From Pseudomonas baltica (GTDB taxonomy: Bacteria; Pseudomonadota; Gammaproteobacteria; Pseudomonadales; Pseudomonadaceae), in the NCBI RefSeq assembly GCF_014235765.1, contig NZ_JACMYH010000001.1, positions 1,116,001 to 1,180,000 on the forward strand: a DNA stretch of 64,000 bases, read 5' to 3'. Both the position numbers and the translations under genes were made by a program. The notes beneath the pieces are model-generated. The model saw only the letters and a list, made by a program, of their open reading frames with translations, was not told the origin of the DNA and did no database searches. Of the stretch, positions 35,427-44,925 are shown one piece after another (position 1 is the first letter of the stretch; the number at the start of each line of letters is the position of its first letter).

Positions 35427-36386
35427 ATGAATGAGTTTCCTGGTTTGGTAGCCATTTTGGCTTACGACGGGCTTTGTACGTTTGAATTCGGCATTGCCAT
35501 CGAGATCTTCGCGCTCCCACGGCCGGAGTTCGACTTCGCCTGGTATCGACACTGCGTAGTCGCGGTAGACCAAGGCCCAATGCGCGCGCTGGGCGGCATT
35601 GCAGTTACCGCAGATGCGGGCCATGAAGCGCTTGGCGAGGCGGGCACTATCATCATCCCCGGATGGCGAAATCGCGATGAACCTCCACCCCAGGCGTTGC
35701 TGGATGTACTTTGCAAGGCGCATGCACGCGGAGCGCGGCTGTTGTCTATCTGCTCCGGCGTTTTCGTGCTGGCAGCTGCCGGGCTCCTTGACGGGAAGCG
35801 CGCGACGACTCATTGGCGCTACTGCGACGAGCTTGCAACCCGTTTCCCGGCCATAGAAGTGGATTCAGCCGTACTCTACGTCGACAGCGGGCAGGTCATC
35901 ACCTCAGCAGGCAGTGCTGCCGGTATTGACGCTTGCCTGCATCTGGTCGAGCGGGACTTCGGCGCCCATACCTCGAATACGGTAGCCAGACGCCTGGTCA
36001 TGGCGCCGCTGCGTTCCGGAGGCCAGGCTCAGTTCATTCCCGCTCCGGTCGCCAGGGCATCCAGGCATGATCTGGCCCCGGTGCTGGACTGGGCGCGCGA
36101 GCATCTGAGTGAATCGCTGACAATTCCCGAGATGGCCGCCAAAGCATTGATGAGCGACCGAACGTTCCTGCGTCGCTTCAGTGAGGCAACGGGCATGACA
36201 CCCAAAGGCTGGCTGCAACATGCACGCATGACTCAGGCTCGCTCGCTGCTTGAGAGCACAGTTCTCAATACCGAGCAAATCGCCGAGCGATGCGGATTTG
36301 CCTCGGCGGAAAGCTTCAGGGTGGCCTTTCGCAAGGCAGTCGGGCTTGCGCCATCGCTCTATCGAGACGGTTTTGGCCAGCGTTGA
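35427..36386 (+). CDS. ftrA: FtrA-type GlxA family transcriptional regulator
   Basis: 319 residues. An N-terminal DJ-1/PfpI-like domain (LVAILAYDGLCTFEFGIAIE; ARLLSICSGVFVLAAAGLLD with the nucleophile-elbow Cys) is followed by an AraC-type DNA-binding domain (LTIPEMAAKALMSDRTFLRR and AERCGFASAESFRVAFRKAV). FtrA is the specific name used for the homologue beside a rhodanese gene. ATG 35427 is chosen; in-frame ATGs at 35349 and 35376 would add residues not expected in the family. Confidence 0.87.
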   Translation: MNEFPGLVAILAYDGLCTFEFGIAIEIFALPRPEFDFAWYRHCVVAVDQGPMRALGGIAVTADAGHEALGEAGTIIIPGWRNRDEPPPQALLDVLCKAHARGARLLSICSGVFVLAAAGLLDGKRATTHWRYCDELATRFPAIEVDSAVLYVDSGQVITSAGSAAGIDACLHLVERDFGAHTSNTVARRLVMAPLRSGGQAQFIPAPVARASRHDLAPVLDWAREHLSESLTIPEMAAKALMSDRTFLRRFSEATGMTPKGWLQHARMTQARSLLESTVLNTEQIAERCGFASAESFRVAFRKAVGLAPSLYRDGFGQR

Positions 36387-36894
36387 ATCAGCTCACCCAT
36401 GCGCTTTGGCGGCGATCCTGAAAGGTAATCACAGCTTTCTAAACATGCGCGCCCATCATCTCCGCAGGGTCAATCCGAAGAATTGGCGGCTACTGTATTG
36501 CGGCTGTGCAGCCCTGCATCCAGCTTTGTCGTTGGTACTAGTCTTTCAGAGGACGATGGTCTCACCGCTCAATAGCTACTGTGCACTCACAGATGCTTAG
36601 AGTGTCGAGCTGCAAGGCCGCGCATGCTACCTACCGGCGCACGGTTTGAGCTTCGTAACACCTTGCTACCTATGGCTTTGCTCTCTCTACCTACCCTTGG
36701 AATAGGCAACAAAGTCGTTTATTCAGGCAATTTACCCGCCGATTGCGTCTGCGATACTGACCTTCGGTGAAAGCCGATCGAGCAGCGTGCACAGCCTGCA
36801 AGCGCACCTCTGGCCTGATCCCCAAGACGCTTTTGAAACACCTACACTGGCTGGGGCGCCCTGGCGCTTTCTTGCGCATCTTTCCAGACGAAGC
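36387..36894. other. intergenic stretch with no recognised gene
   Basis: About 500 nt between the FtrA-type and AraC-type genes. Short frames exist in both strands but none has a ribosome site or recognisable protein content. The AraC-type frame could extend upstream to an ATG at 36787. I see no terminator, tRNA or dyad of note. Confidence 0.5.
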
Positions 36895-37866
36895 ATGGAG
36901 GAAGAGCTTGTGGCTCGCCTTGAACACAGTAGCGATGCGGTCAACCCGCGCAACAGTTCTTCCGGCAATGCCGCCCCGCTCGTGGCCAACGATACCCGCA
37001 GGCTGGCCCAGGCCTTGAGCCGATGGGCGCGCAGCGACGGTGATCACGAAACGCCCGTAGCCGGCCTGACACTGCACCGCCGTCACAAACTGACCATGCC
37101 ATTGCACTGCATCTACGGCCTTGGCATCGGCCTGACCGTGCAAGGGCGCAAGCAGGTGATCGTCGGTGATGAACTGATGACTTATTCGCCCGGGCAGTCG
37201 ATGGTCACCAGCATCGATATGCCGGTGATTTCCAATGTCATCCAGGCAAGCGTTGCACAGCCTTTTCTGGGCATGATGTTGACTTTCGAGAACGCTTTGG
37301 TCGTGGAAATTGCCGAGCGGCTTCAGTTGTCACAGCGGCTCAAGGACGAGGCGTTCAAGCCCTTGTCCGTGAATGAACTGGACAGTGGTGTTCTGGAGGC
37401 ACTAGAGCGTTTGATAGCACTGTTCGATCAACCCGAGCTGCTCAAGTCCCTGGCCCCGCTGATCAAGGAAGAAATCATCATCAGACTGATGAATGGTGCC
37501 CATGGTCCGCACATTCTGCATGTTGTCAGCGCTGGGTCGCCGAGCCAGAATATCGCCAAGGCAGTGGCCTGGCTCAAGCTTCATTACACCCAGGCACTGC
37601 GCATGGATGACTTGGCTGCAACAGCCCACATGAGCCCGTCCACGTTTCGTCAGCACTTTCGCACCGTCACGGGGATGAGCCCGTTGCAGTATCAGAAGCA
37701 GTTACGTCTGCAGGCTGCGCGCCACTTGATGTACAGCGAGAACATCGACGCCAGCAGTGCCGGTGGTTTGGTAGGTTATGAAAGCTCTTCACAGTTCAGC
37801 CGCGAATACAGCCGCCTGTTCGGTCATCCGCCGCAGCGCGATATCAAGCGCATGCGGGTGCAGTAA
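36895..37866 (+). CDS. AraC family transcriptional regulator
   Basis: 323 residues from ATG 36895. The N-terminal AraC_N domain (GLTLHRRHKLTMPLHCIYGL, then LTVQGRKQVIVGDELMTYSP) and two C-terminal helix-turn-helix units (MDDLAATAHMSPSTFRQHFR; GGLVGYESSSQFSREYSRLF) identify it. It lies convergent with an aldo/keto reductase whose promoter faces an Old Yellow Enzyme gene; such AraC regulators in Pseudomonas often control aldehyde or quinone reductases, so these are likely targets (inference). ATG 36787 is an alternative start. Confidence 0.88.
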   Translation: MEEELVARLEHSSDAVNPRNSSSGNAAPLVANDTRRLAQALSRWARSDGDHETPVAGLTLHRRHKLTMPLHCIYGLGIGLTVQGRKQVIVGDELMTYSPGQSMVTSIDMPVISNVIQASVAQPFLGMMLTFENALVVEIAERLQLSQRLKDEAFKPLSVNELDSGVLEALERLIALFDQPELLKSLAPLIKEEIIIRLMNGAHGPHILHVVSAGSPSQNIAKAVAWLKLHYTQALRMDDLAATAHMSPSTFRQHFRTVTGMSPLQYQKQLRLQAARHLMYSENIDASSAGGLVGYESSSQFSREYSRLFGHPPQRDIKRMRVQ

Positions 37867-37926
37867 GCCCGCCATGTCCGCGCCGGCTTATCTTCTCCGG
37901 CACGGACTTCTGCTACTCCTGCGGCC

Positions 37927-38979
37927 TTACAGTTCGCGCAACGCCTGCTCGCTTGAGTCGACATAGCGCTCACGCTGCAGCATGCCAAAACGCCCATACG
38001 GGTAATCATCGGGGGTTGGAGCGCTGGCGTCGCCGAGGCATTGCAGTGCTGCGGCATCGAGCACGACATCCACTGCCCCGAGGTTGTCCCGCAACTGCTC
38101 GATCGTGCGTGCACCGATGACGGGGGCGGTCACCGAAGGCTGATAGCCCAGCCAGCTGAGCGCCACCTGGCTGGGTGTAGCGCCGAGTTGTCGGGCGATG
38201 TCCTTGACCACTTCGAGAGTCGCCCACTTCTGCTCGCTCACATGCAGATGCCTGGCTATATACTGATTCATGGGGTTATCGGAAGTCAGCCGGCCGCCAG
38301 CCCCGGATTCACTATGGCGTACGTATTTGCCCGTCAAGAATCCTGCGGCCAATGGCGACCAAGGAAGCAGGCCCACGTCGTTGTGGATGGCGGCCGGAAT
38401 GATCTCGTATTCGAGTTCACGGTAGGCCAGGCTGTACTGCTGCTGCATCGTCACAGGTACGGGCACGCCCATGGCTTTGGCGGTGGAGATGAAAAGCTGT
38501 AGTTGCCAACCGGTGAAGTTGGATACGCCCACGTAATGGATCTTGCCTGCGCGGAGGGCTGCATCCAGAAAAGACAAGGTTTCCTCGACAGGTGTAAGTG
38601 GATCCCAGCCATGCAGCTGGTACAGATCGATGCTTTGCGTACCCAGTCGGGCGAGTGATTTGTCGAGTGAACGCTGCAGGTGGCGGCGTGACAATCCAAC
38701 ATCGTTGGCATCCGGCCCGTTGCCGAAGCGAGCCTTGGTGGCAATGATCGTGCGGTCGGCAATGTCGCCGGTCCGGCTCTTTCTCCATCGACCGATCAGC
38801 TCTTCGGAAGCACCTTTACCATAGACGTCGGACGTATCCAGGGTATTGCCACCGGCATCGAGATACGCATCCAGTATGGCAAATGCCTCTTTCTCATTTG
38901 TTTCTGTACCAAAACCCATGGTGCCCAGAATGAGGCTGGATACGGACAGTCCGGAATGACCCAGCGTTCGATAGTTCAT
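37927..38979 (-). CDS. aldo/keto reductase
   Basis: 350 residues. The catalytic tetrad is shown by DTSDVYGKGASEELIG (Asp, Tyr), TIIATKARF (Lys) and IDLYQLHGWDP (His). The C-terminal cofactor loop TAPVIGARTIEQLRDNLGAV fits AKR family members like YajO/Gcy. The start MNYRTLGHSG at 38979 has AGGA 4 nt and GGAG 9 nt upstream. It is divergent from an Old Yellow Enzyme, so both may respond to the same electrophile stress. Confidence 0.9.
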   Translation of the reverse strand: MNYRTLGHSGLSVSSLILGTMGFGTETNEKEAFAILDAYLDAGGNTLDTSDVYGKGASEELIGRWRKSRTGDIADRTIIATKARFGNGPDANDVGLSRRHLQRSLDKSLARLGTQSIDLYQLHGWDPLTPVEETLSFLDAALRAGKIHYVGVSNFTGWQLQLFISTAKAMGVPVPVTMQQQYSLAYRELEYEIIPAAIHNDVGLLPWSPLAAGFLTGKYVRHSESGAGGRLTSDNPMNQYIARHLHVSEQKWATLEVVKDIARQLGATPSQVALSWLGYQPSVTAPVIGARTIEQLRDNLGAVDVVLDAAALQCLGDASAPTPDDYPYGRFGMLQRERYVDSSEQALREL

Positions 38980-39312
38980 GTGATCCTGCTCCATTGAGGC
39001 CGCCGCCATCGCTATTCATGCGACGAGAGGGCGCCGGTTTTCGAGGACAACCTGAAGTAGCCGCGAGCAATCGCGCTGACGGCGTCAGATCCCACCCTCA
39101 GTGTCCATTCGCAGCGCTGGCGAGGGTTGCCGGATCAAAGCCGATGATTGCCCATACTGATGACTCGTACTGCGTTGCTTGAAGGGAGCAGCACGCGCAG
39201 AGCATCCCCGGGGCGGTAAAAAATCATTTTAGGCAATCATGACCATGGATAGGGCAACCCTGGTTCCACGTTTGCTTTTAACGTGGGCTACCACTTTTCT
39301 GGAGCCTCAGTC
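38980..39312. other. divergent promoter region between aldo/keto reductase and OYE
   Basis: 333 nt without a gene. It holds a perfect dyad CCACGTT-N7-AACGTGG at 39266-39286, between 27 and 47 nt upstream of the OYE ATG, and an AT-rich run near 39218-39232 that could hold a -10 element. Nothing else was seen. Confidence 0.5.
39266..39286. promoter_or_regulatory. dyad in the leader of the OYE gene
   Basis: CCACGTT-TGCTTTT-AACGTGG, 7-bp perfect arms and 7-nt spacer. It could be a regulator site or an RNA hairpin in the leader. Confidence 0.45.
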
Positions 39313-40407
39313 ATGGCCTCTCTTTTTGATCCTCTCGCCGTCAAAGGCATCACGCTGCGTAACCGTATCGTCGCCTCGCCCATGTGCCAGTACCAGGCGC
39401 AGGATGGAATACTCAATGAATGGCACCAAGCCCACTACACCATGCTGGCACGCGGGGGTGCCGGGCTGGTAATCGTCGAAGCCACCGCCGTCGCCCCCGA
39501 AGGTCGAATCACGCCGGGCGATGCGGGTTTGTGGAGCAGCGAGCACGTGGCAGGTTTCGCAGCCGTGGCCGCGTCCATCAAGGCCGCCGGCAGCGTCCCT
39601 GGCATACAGATCGGGCATGCTGGTCGCAAAGCAGGCTGCACGCCGCCATGGGAAGGCGGTGCGCCTCTGGAACGGTCCGACCCACGCGCCTGGACACCTG
39701 TTGGCCCAAGCCCTTTGCCCTATGTGCCTGGATCGGACTATGTGCCGGTCGAAATGACCGCAGAGCAAATTCTGATAACCCAACAGGACTTCGTTGACGC
39801 CGCCAGCCGTGCTCTACAAGCTGGCTTCGAGTGGCTTGAGCTTCATTTCGCGCACGGATTTCTCGGGCAAACATTTTTGTCGCCACAATCTAACGTCCGC
39901 GAAGATCAATACGGCGGTTCATTGGAAAACCGTGCCCGGTTCCTTCTGGAGACCCTGGAGGCAGTGCGGGAAGTATGGCCGGAGCATCTGCCACTGACCA
40001 TGCGCCTGGGCGTGACCGAGTTCGGCGAAAACACCAACCGGTCTTTCTCCGAATCCCTGCAGCTATTGAAGTGGGCAAAAGAAGCCGGGCTGGACCTGGT
40101 CGACGTAGGCCTGGCCCTCACCAGCGCCAATGACCCAGTACCTTGGGGCCCTAACTTCATGGTCCCGTTCGCTGAACGCGTGCGACTGGAAACAGGGCTG
40201 CCGGTTGCGACGAGCTGGATGATCACAGACCCGAAAGAGGCCGACGCTTTCGTCCGTGAGGACAAACTGGACTTGGTGTTCTTTGCCCGTACGCTATTGG
40301 ACAATCCCCACTGGGTGTTCCACGCCGCTCAGGAACTGGGGATAGACAAGCCCGAAGCGGTGCTGCCCACGCCCTATGCTTTCTGGCTGCAGAACTGGTC
40401 GGCCTGA
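39313..40407 (+). CDS. Old Yellow Enzyme family NADH:flavin oxidoreductase (YqjM/XenA type)
   Basis: 364 residues. IVASPMCQYQAQDG carries the active-site Cys of the thermophilic-like OYE class, HFAHGFLGQTFLSPQSNVRE carries the His pair, and GLDLVDVGLALT lies in the FMN-binding barrel. Similarity in layout to XenA is strong throughout (QIGHAGRKAG, WPEHLPLTMRLGV). It should reduce activated C=C bonds or nitro groups with NAD(P)H. ATG 39313 has GGAG 8 nt upstream. A strong terminator follows at once. Confidence 0.93.
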   Translation: MASLFDPLAVKGITLRNRIVASPMCQYQAQDGILNEWHQAHYTMLARGGAGLVIVEATAVAPEGRITPGDAGLWSSEHVAGFAAVAASIKAAGSVPGIQIGHAGRKAGCTPPWEGGAPLERSDPRAWTPVGPSPLPYVPGSDYVPVEMTAEQILITQQDFVDAASRALQAGFEWLELHFAHGFLGQTFLSPQSNVREDQYGGSLENRARFLLETLEAVREVWPEHLPLTMRLGVTEFGENTNRSFSESLQLLKWAKEAGLDLVDVGLALTSANDPVPWGPNFMVPFAERVRLETGLPVATSWMITDPKEADAFVREDKLDLVFFARTLLDNPHWVFHAAQELGIDKPEAVLPTPYAFWLQNWSA

Positions 40408-40416
40408 ATGCCAACG

Positions 40417-40450
40417 AAAAGCCCTGATACCGCGGGTATCAGGCTTTTTT
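40417..40450 (+). terminator. Rho-independent terminator after OYE gene
   Basis: GCCCTGATACC-GC-GGGTATCAGGC stem followed by TTTTTT, ten nt after the OYE stop. An A-run on the other side makes it partly bidirectional, and the next gene converges on it. Confidence 0.9.
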
Positions 40451-40481
40451 GTTCAACGGCGGCAATGAACCGGACGCCATT

Positions 40482-40994
40482 TCATTGTGCCTTGGGCGTA
40501 ATCACCACGGTTGCGCTCCGTGCCTGCTCACCGATGATGCCTTGCAGATAAGGGCTGCTACTGTATTTCTGCGAGTAGGCCTCATCGATTCTCTGATTGA
40601 CAGAGCCTTGCTCTGGGGCAAACGTCACCTCACGCGTCATGCCTGCGGCAATGATGCGCCCTGCTTTTTCCCTCACCGCCGCGTTGTACCAAGACGATGA
40701 TGTTCCGGAATAGGCACGCACATAGAGTTTGCCGTCGACTTCTACGCACCAGATCCAGGTGGGGGTCCCGTACGTTACGCCATCCTCCCGAAACGGTGAT
40801 ACCTTGAGGTCGTCTGCCTTGATGATCCGTTGCAACTCGTCCGCCTTCCAGGCCGGATGCTGAACACCCGGCGCAGGTTGACTGGCCGCCTGCTGCAAGC
40901 GCGTGACGGGCTCCGCCGCAAACGCATTGGGTGCACATCCAAGCACAGCCAGAAAAACGACTGCGACGCTTGTTTTGGATAGCGACTTGTTCAT
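40482..40994 (-). CDS. DUF2255 family protein, exported
   Basis: 170 residues. A signal peptide (KTSVAVVFLAVLGCAPNAFA) precedes a mature domain with YGTPTWIWCVEVDGKLYVRA and AYSGTSSSWYNAAVREKAGR, which is typical of DUF2255. This family resembles small FMN-split-barrel-like nitroreductase-like proteins, but the function is unknown. ATG 40994 has AGGAG 7 nt upstream. It converges on the terminator of the OYE gene. Confidence 0.82.
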   Translation of the reverse strand: MNKSLSKTSVAVVFLAVLGCAPNAFAAEPVTRLQQAASQPAPGVQHPAWKADELQRIIKADDLKVSPFREDGVTYGTPTWIWCVEVDGKLYVRAYSGTSSSWYNAAVREKAGRIIAAGMTREVTFAPEQGSVNQRIDEAYSQKYSSSPYLQGIIGEQARSATVVITPKAQ

Positions 40995-41075
40995 GATCAA
41001 ACTCCTGTTAACTAAACATGATGGACGCTTGCGAGCTCCGGATACCGACATGGGCATCGCGCGAGCGGTGGTGCG

Positions 41076-41438
41076 TTAGCGCGTGGCCGGAAACCTCACC
41101 TCTGCTGCCAGCTGATACGTTCTGAAGACGATGCTCCTGGTGCGGTGCTTGAGCGCAATCTGAAATAGATCCGGCTCATTTGCACGTGGCGACTGCAGCG
41201 CCAACCGGGCGTCAGCAGTGGAGTTCCACTTGAGCTGCATCTGCACCTCCCCGACCTGGTGCCCCGCTTGACCGCTGAAATGCAGACACCCCGCCAGAAA
41301 ACCCGGATAAGCGCGGCTATGAAGCTCTATGCGCTCAGCGAGCGCGCCAACCAGCCCCGACAAACAGTCCGACGGAACGATAAAGTCTACTGATTGCACG
41401 AATGGAGCCGATGCAGCCAAATCACTCAGGGAGCTCAT
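41076..41438 (-). CDS. hypothetical protein, possible ABM-fold monooxygenase
   Basis: About 120 residues (start MSSLSDLAASAPFVQSVDFI). A segment ALAERIELHSRAYPGFLAGC followed by LKWNSTADARLALQS resembles the antibiotic-biosynthesis-monooxygenase (ABM) fold, but no active-site residue can be assigned. The start is uncertain: no ribosome site is clear at 41438, and in-frame ATGs lie at 41525 and 41558. It is on the same strand as the following DUF2255 gene, 81 nt away. Confidence 0.55.
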   Translation of the reverse strand: MSSLSDLAASAPFVQSVDFIVPSDCLSGLVGALAERIELHSRAYPGFLAGCLHFSGQAGHQVGEVQMQLKWNSTADARLALQSPRANEPDLFQIALKHRTRSIVFRTYQLAAEVRFPATR

Positions 41439-41619
41439 AGGGGGGCCACTGACGCAGATGGGAGTGAGACCAGTATGCAGATCTCCCCTAACCCAGAAGT
41501 GCCTGATCAGAGCGACTACTTGCATGATCTGACGATTTGGAGCTAACGGAAAACCCATGTAGCCATGTATTACTGAATATTTCGGTCTATCCTGCTGCCT
41601 GATTCAGCGATCAACGTAA

Positions 41620-42366
41620 TTAAAGCGGATAGAAAATGAAGCCCCTGTCGCCGCCGGAATCAAAAGCAAAGCCTTGGTCGGCAATTACCCGGCGCAGTGA
41701 AGGATCATCGACTCGCAGGGTCCATTTACTCGCGCCAGGTAATGCGGCGTCAGCGGCGGCTTCGCGCATCGCGGTCAGCAACTGTTCGCGATCAGGCAGA
41801 TAGATCGCCAAGGCATTGTCTTTCCAAGCCGCCGTGATCAGGCCCATGAATTCACAAATAGCAATCTTGACGTCAGCGTCGTGCCGATCTGCCGTCCGAG
41901 ATTGCTCGATCAGCCTTGGCAGAACACCCGTCGGACCGCCATCGGAATGAATAAGCTCACCGATCCCCCACACCTCTGGGGGGCAGATCTTGTCCGCAGG
42001 ATTCATCTTGATGAACGGAGAAATTTCCGCAGGATAGATCCGGCAAACCAAAGGTCGCTGTTCGTAGATACCGCAAAGATTATCTGGCTTCAGATTCGGG
42101 CACTGTGTCAGCGCGTTACCAGCGAAAATGGCGATCACGTATACCGTGCTCGAACCGCAATCAACCTGCGCACCACGAACAACATTGTGAGCGTACTGAG
42201 CCGGATTCACTGGATGTTCTTCAGCCGCAAACGCTTCGAGCATGACCGCCACGTGGCCGCCACGCTCAAGCCACTGTCGAGCCTCCTCCAGCGTCAGGGG
42301 GATCAATCTTTGCTTGCAGCAGGCACCGCAGCCATTGCACGCAAAATGCACCTTATCTGTCGCCAC
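41620..42366 (-). CDS. YkgJ family cysteine-cluster protein
   Basis: 248 residues. CNGCGACCKQR at the N-terminus and QCPNLKPDNLCGIYEQRPLV followed by CRIYP give the eight-cysteine pattern of the YkgJ/UPF0153 family, predicted to bind a zinc or iron-sulfur centre. The C-terminal 100 residues show no motif that I recognise. Function unknown. It lies 168 nt from the molybdenum enzyme operon on the same strand. Confidence 0.85.
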   Translation of the reverse strand: MATDKVHFACNGCGACCKQRLIPLTLEEARQWLERGGHVAVMLEAFAAEEHPVNPAQYAHNVVRGAQVDCGSSTVYVIAIFAGNALTQCPNLKPDNLCGIYEQRPLVCRIYPAEISPFIKMNPADKICPPEVWGIGELIHSDGGPTGVLPRLIEQSRTADRHDADVKIAICEFMGLITAAWKDNALAIYLPDREQLLTAMREAAADAALPGASKWTLRVDDPSLRRVIADQGFAFDSGGDRGFIFYPL

Positions 42367-42534
42367 GTTAACCCTCCCCTCTTCCCCCTCTTGATGGGCT
42401 CGGCAGCCGCATCGCAGGGTGAGAAAAAGGAAGAATTATGTCGGGGCACGTGCGTTTGGATTTGCCGTTTCCAGTTATAAAGTTGCCTGTTCCAAGGCAA
42501 TGCCTACTGGTTACAACTCGGCCTCGGGCGAACG

Positions 42535-44925
42535 TCAGGCCAATAGCTTGTCCAGGGTGAACGGTAGATCGCGTATGCGTTTTCCCGTCGCGTGATAAAC
42601 CGCATTGCCAATGGCTGCGGCCACCCCCACAATCCCGAGCTCGCCGACCGCTTTGCCGCCCAGTGCGCTGGCTTGCAGGTCGGGCAAGCCGACATCGATG
42701 GTGATGATCTCAGGCACGTCAGCGTTTACCGGTACAACGTAATCGGCAAAACTGGCGTTGACGACACGACCGTCACGGCGGTCGATATGGCCCTCCTCGA
42801 AAAGCGCCTGGCCAATACCCATGATCATGCCGCCCATCCATTGGCTTTCCGCGAGTTTGGGGTTATAGACTCGCCCGCTGTCGAACGCCGCCACCATGCG
42901 CTTGACCCTGATCGTGCCGAAGTCCTCGTCGACCCGCACCTCAACGAAGTGTGCGCCCCAGCTGTGCGCCGATACCCCCCCGGTAGTGGGCAACTGCATC
43001 TGGCTGAAGCCATGGGCTGCCGCGTGGCGGTCTGCCTCCGTGGCACCCGCCTTGAATGTATCAGCGGAAATTTCGAAGCGCTCCTTGCCCAACGCTGCCA
43101 GCAAATCGCCGAAGCTGATGCCCTTCCCCGGTCTCTGTGAAGGTTTGATACGCCCATTCTTGAAAACCAGGTTCGCGGCGACCATGCCATGCAGCGGCGA
43201 TTTCGGATCCCTGGTCGCTACCCTGATCAGCTCGCTGCGGGCCAGTTTCGCCGCTGCGTAGACAGCACCGGTGAGGTTATTGGCAAGTTGCGAGCCCCCC
43301 GCGATCGGCGCACGTGGCAAGTCGGTATCACCCAGGCTGACCTTGACCGAGCGTGTAGGCACGTCGAGTACCTCGGCAGCGGTCTGTGCGAGGATGGTGT
43401 AGGTGCCCGTGCCCAGATCGGTGCCCGCGCTCAGCACTTCGATACGCCCGTCTCGATGGATGACGATCTTGGCTTCTCCAGGCGTCCGCCATACTGGATA
43501 GGTGCCTGCCGCCATGCCCCAACCAATCAATTCACGGCCTTGGCGCATCGAGCGAGGCTTGGGATTGCGCTCACTCCAACCGAATGCGTTGGCCCCTGCG
43601 GCGTAGGCTTCGCGCAGCCGTCGGCTGGTCCAGGGAATATTAGCCTTTGGGTCCTGCGCTGCCCAGTTGCGGAGCCGGAGCTCAATGGGATCCAGATCGA
43701 GCTTGACCGCCAGCTCATCCATGCCGGTTTCGAGCGCATAGGTACTGATGTTCTCGCCCGGAGCGCGCATCCAGCCAGGATTAACGGTGTTGACCGGGAT
43801 AATGCTGTGGCGGGCGAGCATGTTGGGCGTTGCATACATCAACGCGGTCACCGAGGTGGAAGGCTCCAGATGAGTGTCATCGATGGCCGTCTCATTCCAG
43901 CCGTCATGCACGACCGACACCAACATACCTTCTCGAGTTGCCCCCAGCGCTAGTCGCTGCCCAGTGCGCGGGCGCCCGCCGTAGCTGGTGAACGTCTGCG
44001 CCCGAGTCAGTGCAACCTTCAGTGGCCGGCCGAGCAACCTGGCGGCCGAGCACGCCATGGCGACATGGGGATGGGGAGCGACCTTGCAGCCGAAACCGCC
44101 GCCGACGAAGGGCGAGACGACTCGCACGCTGCCCATCTCCAGTCCCATCCACTGGGCGATCACGTTGCGCGCGCCACCCACCCATTGGCTGGATTCGTAC
44201 ACAGTCAGCTTCTCGTTCTGCCAGTGGGCGATACACGCATGGGGCTCCATGGGGACGTTGTATTCACGCGGCGTGGTATAGACACCCTCGACCCTGACCG
44301 CCGCCGAGGCCAGGGCCGCCGGTGCATCGCCCCATCTCGCCTGGAGATCGTCGATAGGTTGTGCTTTAGCGCGGCTGTCATCGGGATCGATGATGGCCGG
44401 GGTCGCGGCGTAACTGACTTTCACCAGATTGGCCGCTTCGGTGGCCTGCTCGAAAGTCTGCGCGACTACCAACGCGATGTGCTGGCCGTTCCAGCGCACG
44501 ACGTCATCCTGCAAGGGCGTGAAGTTTTCGGTGGCAGCGCCACCTTTGATGAACGGCGTTGCCGGGTTGATCGCCAGCGGGTTCAGATGCGTGTAGATGG
44601 CGACCACGCCCGGCGCATTACTGGCGGCTTGCGTATCAATGGCTGTGATGCGGCCAGCGGGTATTGTTGACTGCACGGCAACACCGTAGAGCATCCCCTC
44701 GATTGCGTGTTCTATCGCGTAACGCGCCTGACCGCTGACTTTCAGCCCGCCATCCTGGCGCACCGCTGGCTCGCCGACGGAGCCATTGAGGTCCTTTGCA
44801 ACCAAAGGCGCGGCCTCACCGGTCAGCGGGTTGAATGCCAGACCCGCGTAGGCTACTGCGGAGCCAGCGGCAGCGGTTTTCAATAACGTACGCCGCTGCA
44901 GTTTGGGATTGAAAACATCGTTCAT
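42535..44925 (-). CDS. molybdopterin-binding large subunit, xanthine dehydrogenase family (PaoC-like)
   Basis: 796 residues. Features are TARYAIEH-type N-terminal domain, SPFVGGGFGCKVAPHPHVAM (molybdopterin binding), LGDTDLPRAPIAGGSQLANN, and near the C-terminus GGKAVGELGIVGVAAAIGNA with the catalytic Glu. An N-terminal QRRTLLKTAAAGSAVAYAGL resembles a twin-arginine signal, which suggests export in folded form. ATG 44925 overlaps the stop of the FAD subunit (ATGA). It oxidises aldehydes or N-heterocycles; the class is closest to PaoABC periplasmic aldehyde oxidoreductase. Confidence 0.9.
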   Translation of the reverse strand: MNDVFNPKLQRRTLLKTAAAGSAVAYAGLAFNPLTGEAAPLVAKDLNGSVGEPAVRQDGGLKVSGQARYAIEHAIEGMLYGVAVQSTIPAGRITAIDTQAASNAPGVVAIYTHLNPLAINPATPFIKGGAATENFTPLQDDVVRWNGQHIALVVAQTFEQATEAANLVKVSYAATPAIIDPDDSRAKAQPIDDLQARWGDAPAALASAAVRVEGVYTTPREYNVPMEPHACIAHWQNEKLTVYESSQWVGGARNVIAQWMGLEMGSVRVVSPFVGGGFGCKVAPHPHVAMACSAARLLGRPLKVALTRAQTFTSYGGRPRTGQRLALGATREGMLVSVVHDGWNETAIDDTHLEPSTSVTALMYATPNMLARHSIIPVNTVNPGWMRAPGENISTYALETGMDELAVKLDLDPIELRLRNWAAQDPKANIPWTSRRLREAYAAGANAFGWSERNPKPRSMRQGRELIGWGMAAGTYPVWRTPGEAKIVIHRDGRIEVLSAGTDLGTGTYTILAQTAAEVLDVPTRSVKVSLGDTDLPRAPIAGGSQLANNLTGAVYAAAKLARSELIRVATRDPKSPLHGMVAANLVFKNGRIKPSQRPGKGISFGDLLAALGKERFEISADTFKAGATEADRHAAAHGFSQMQLPTTGGVSAHSWGAHFVEVRVDEDFGTIRVKRMVAAFDSGRVYNPKLAESQWMGGMIMGIGQALFEEGHIDRRDGRVVNASFADYVVPVNADVPEIITIDVGLPDLQASALGGKAVGELGIVGVAAAIGNAVYHATGKRIRDLPFTLDKLLA

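Noticed and set aside
36250..36600. Plus-strand frame of 116 codons in the FtrA/AraC gap
   Set aside because: Most overlaps ftrA in another frame, no ribosome site and no domain.
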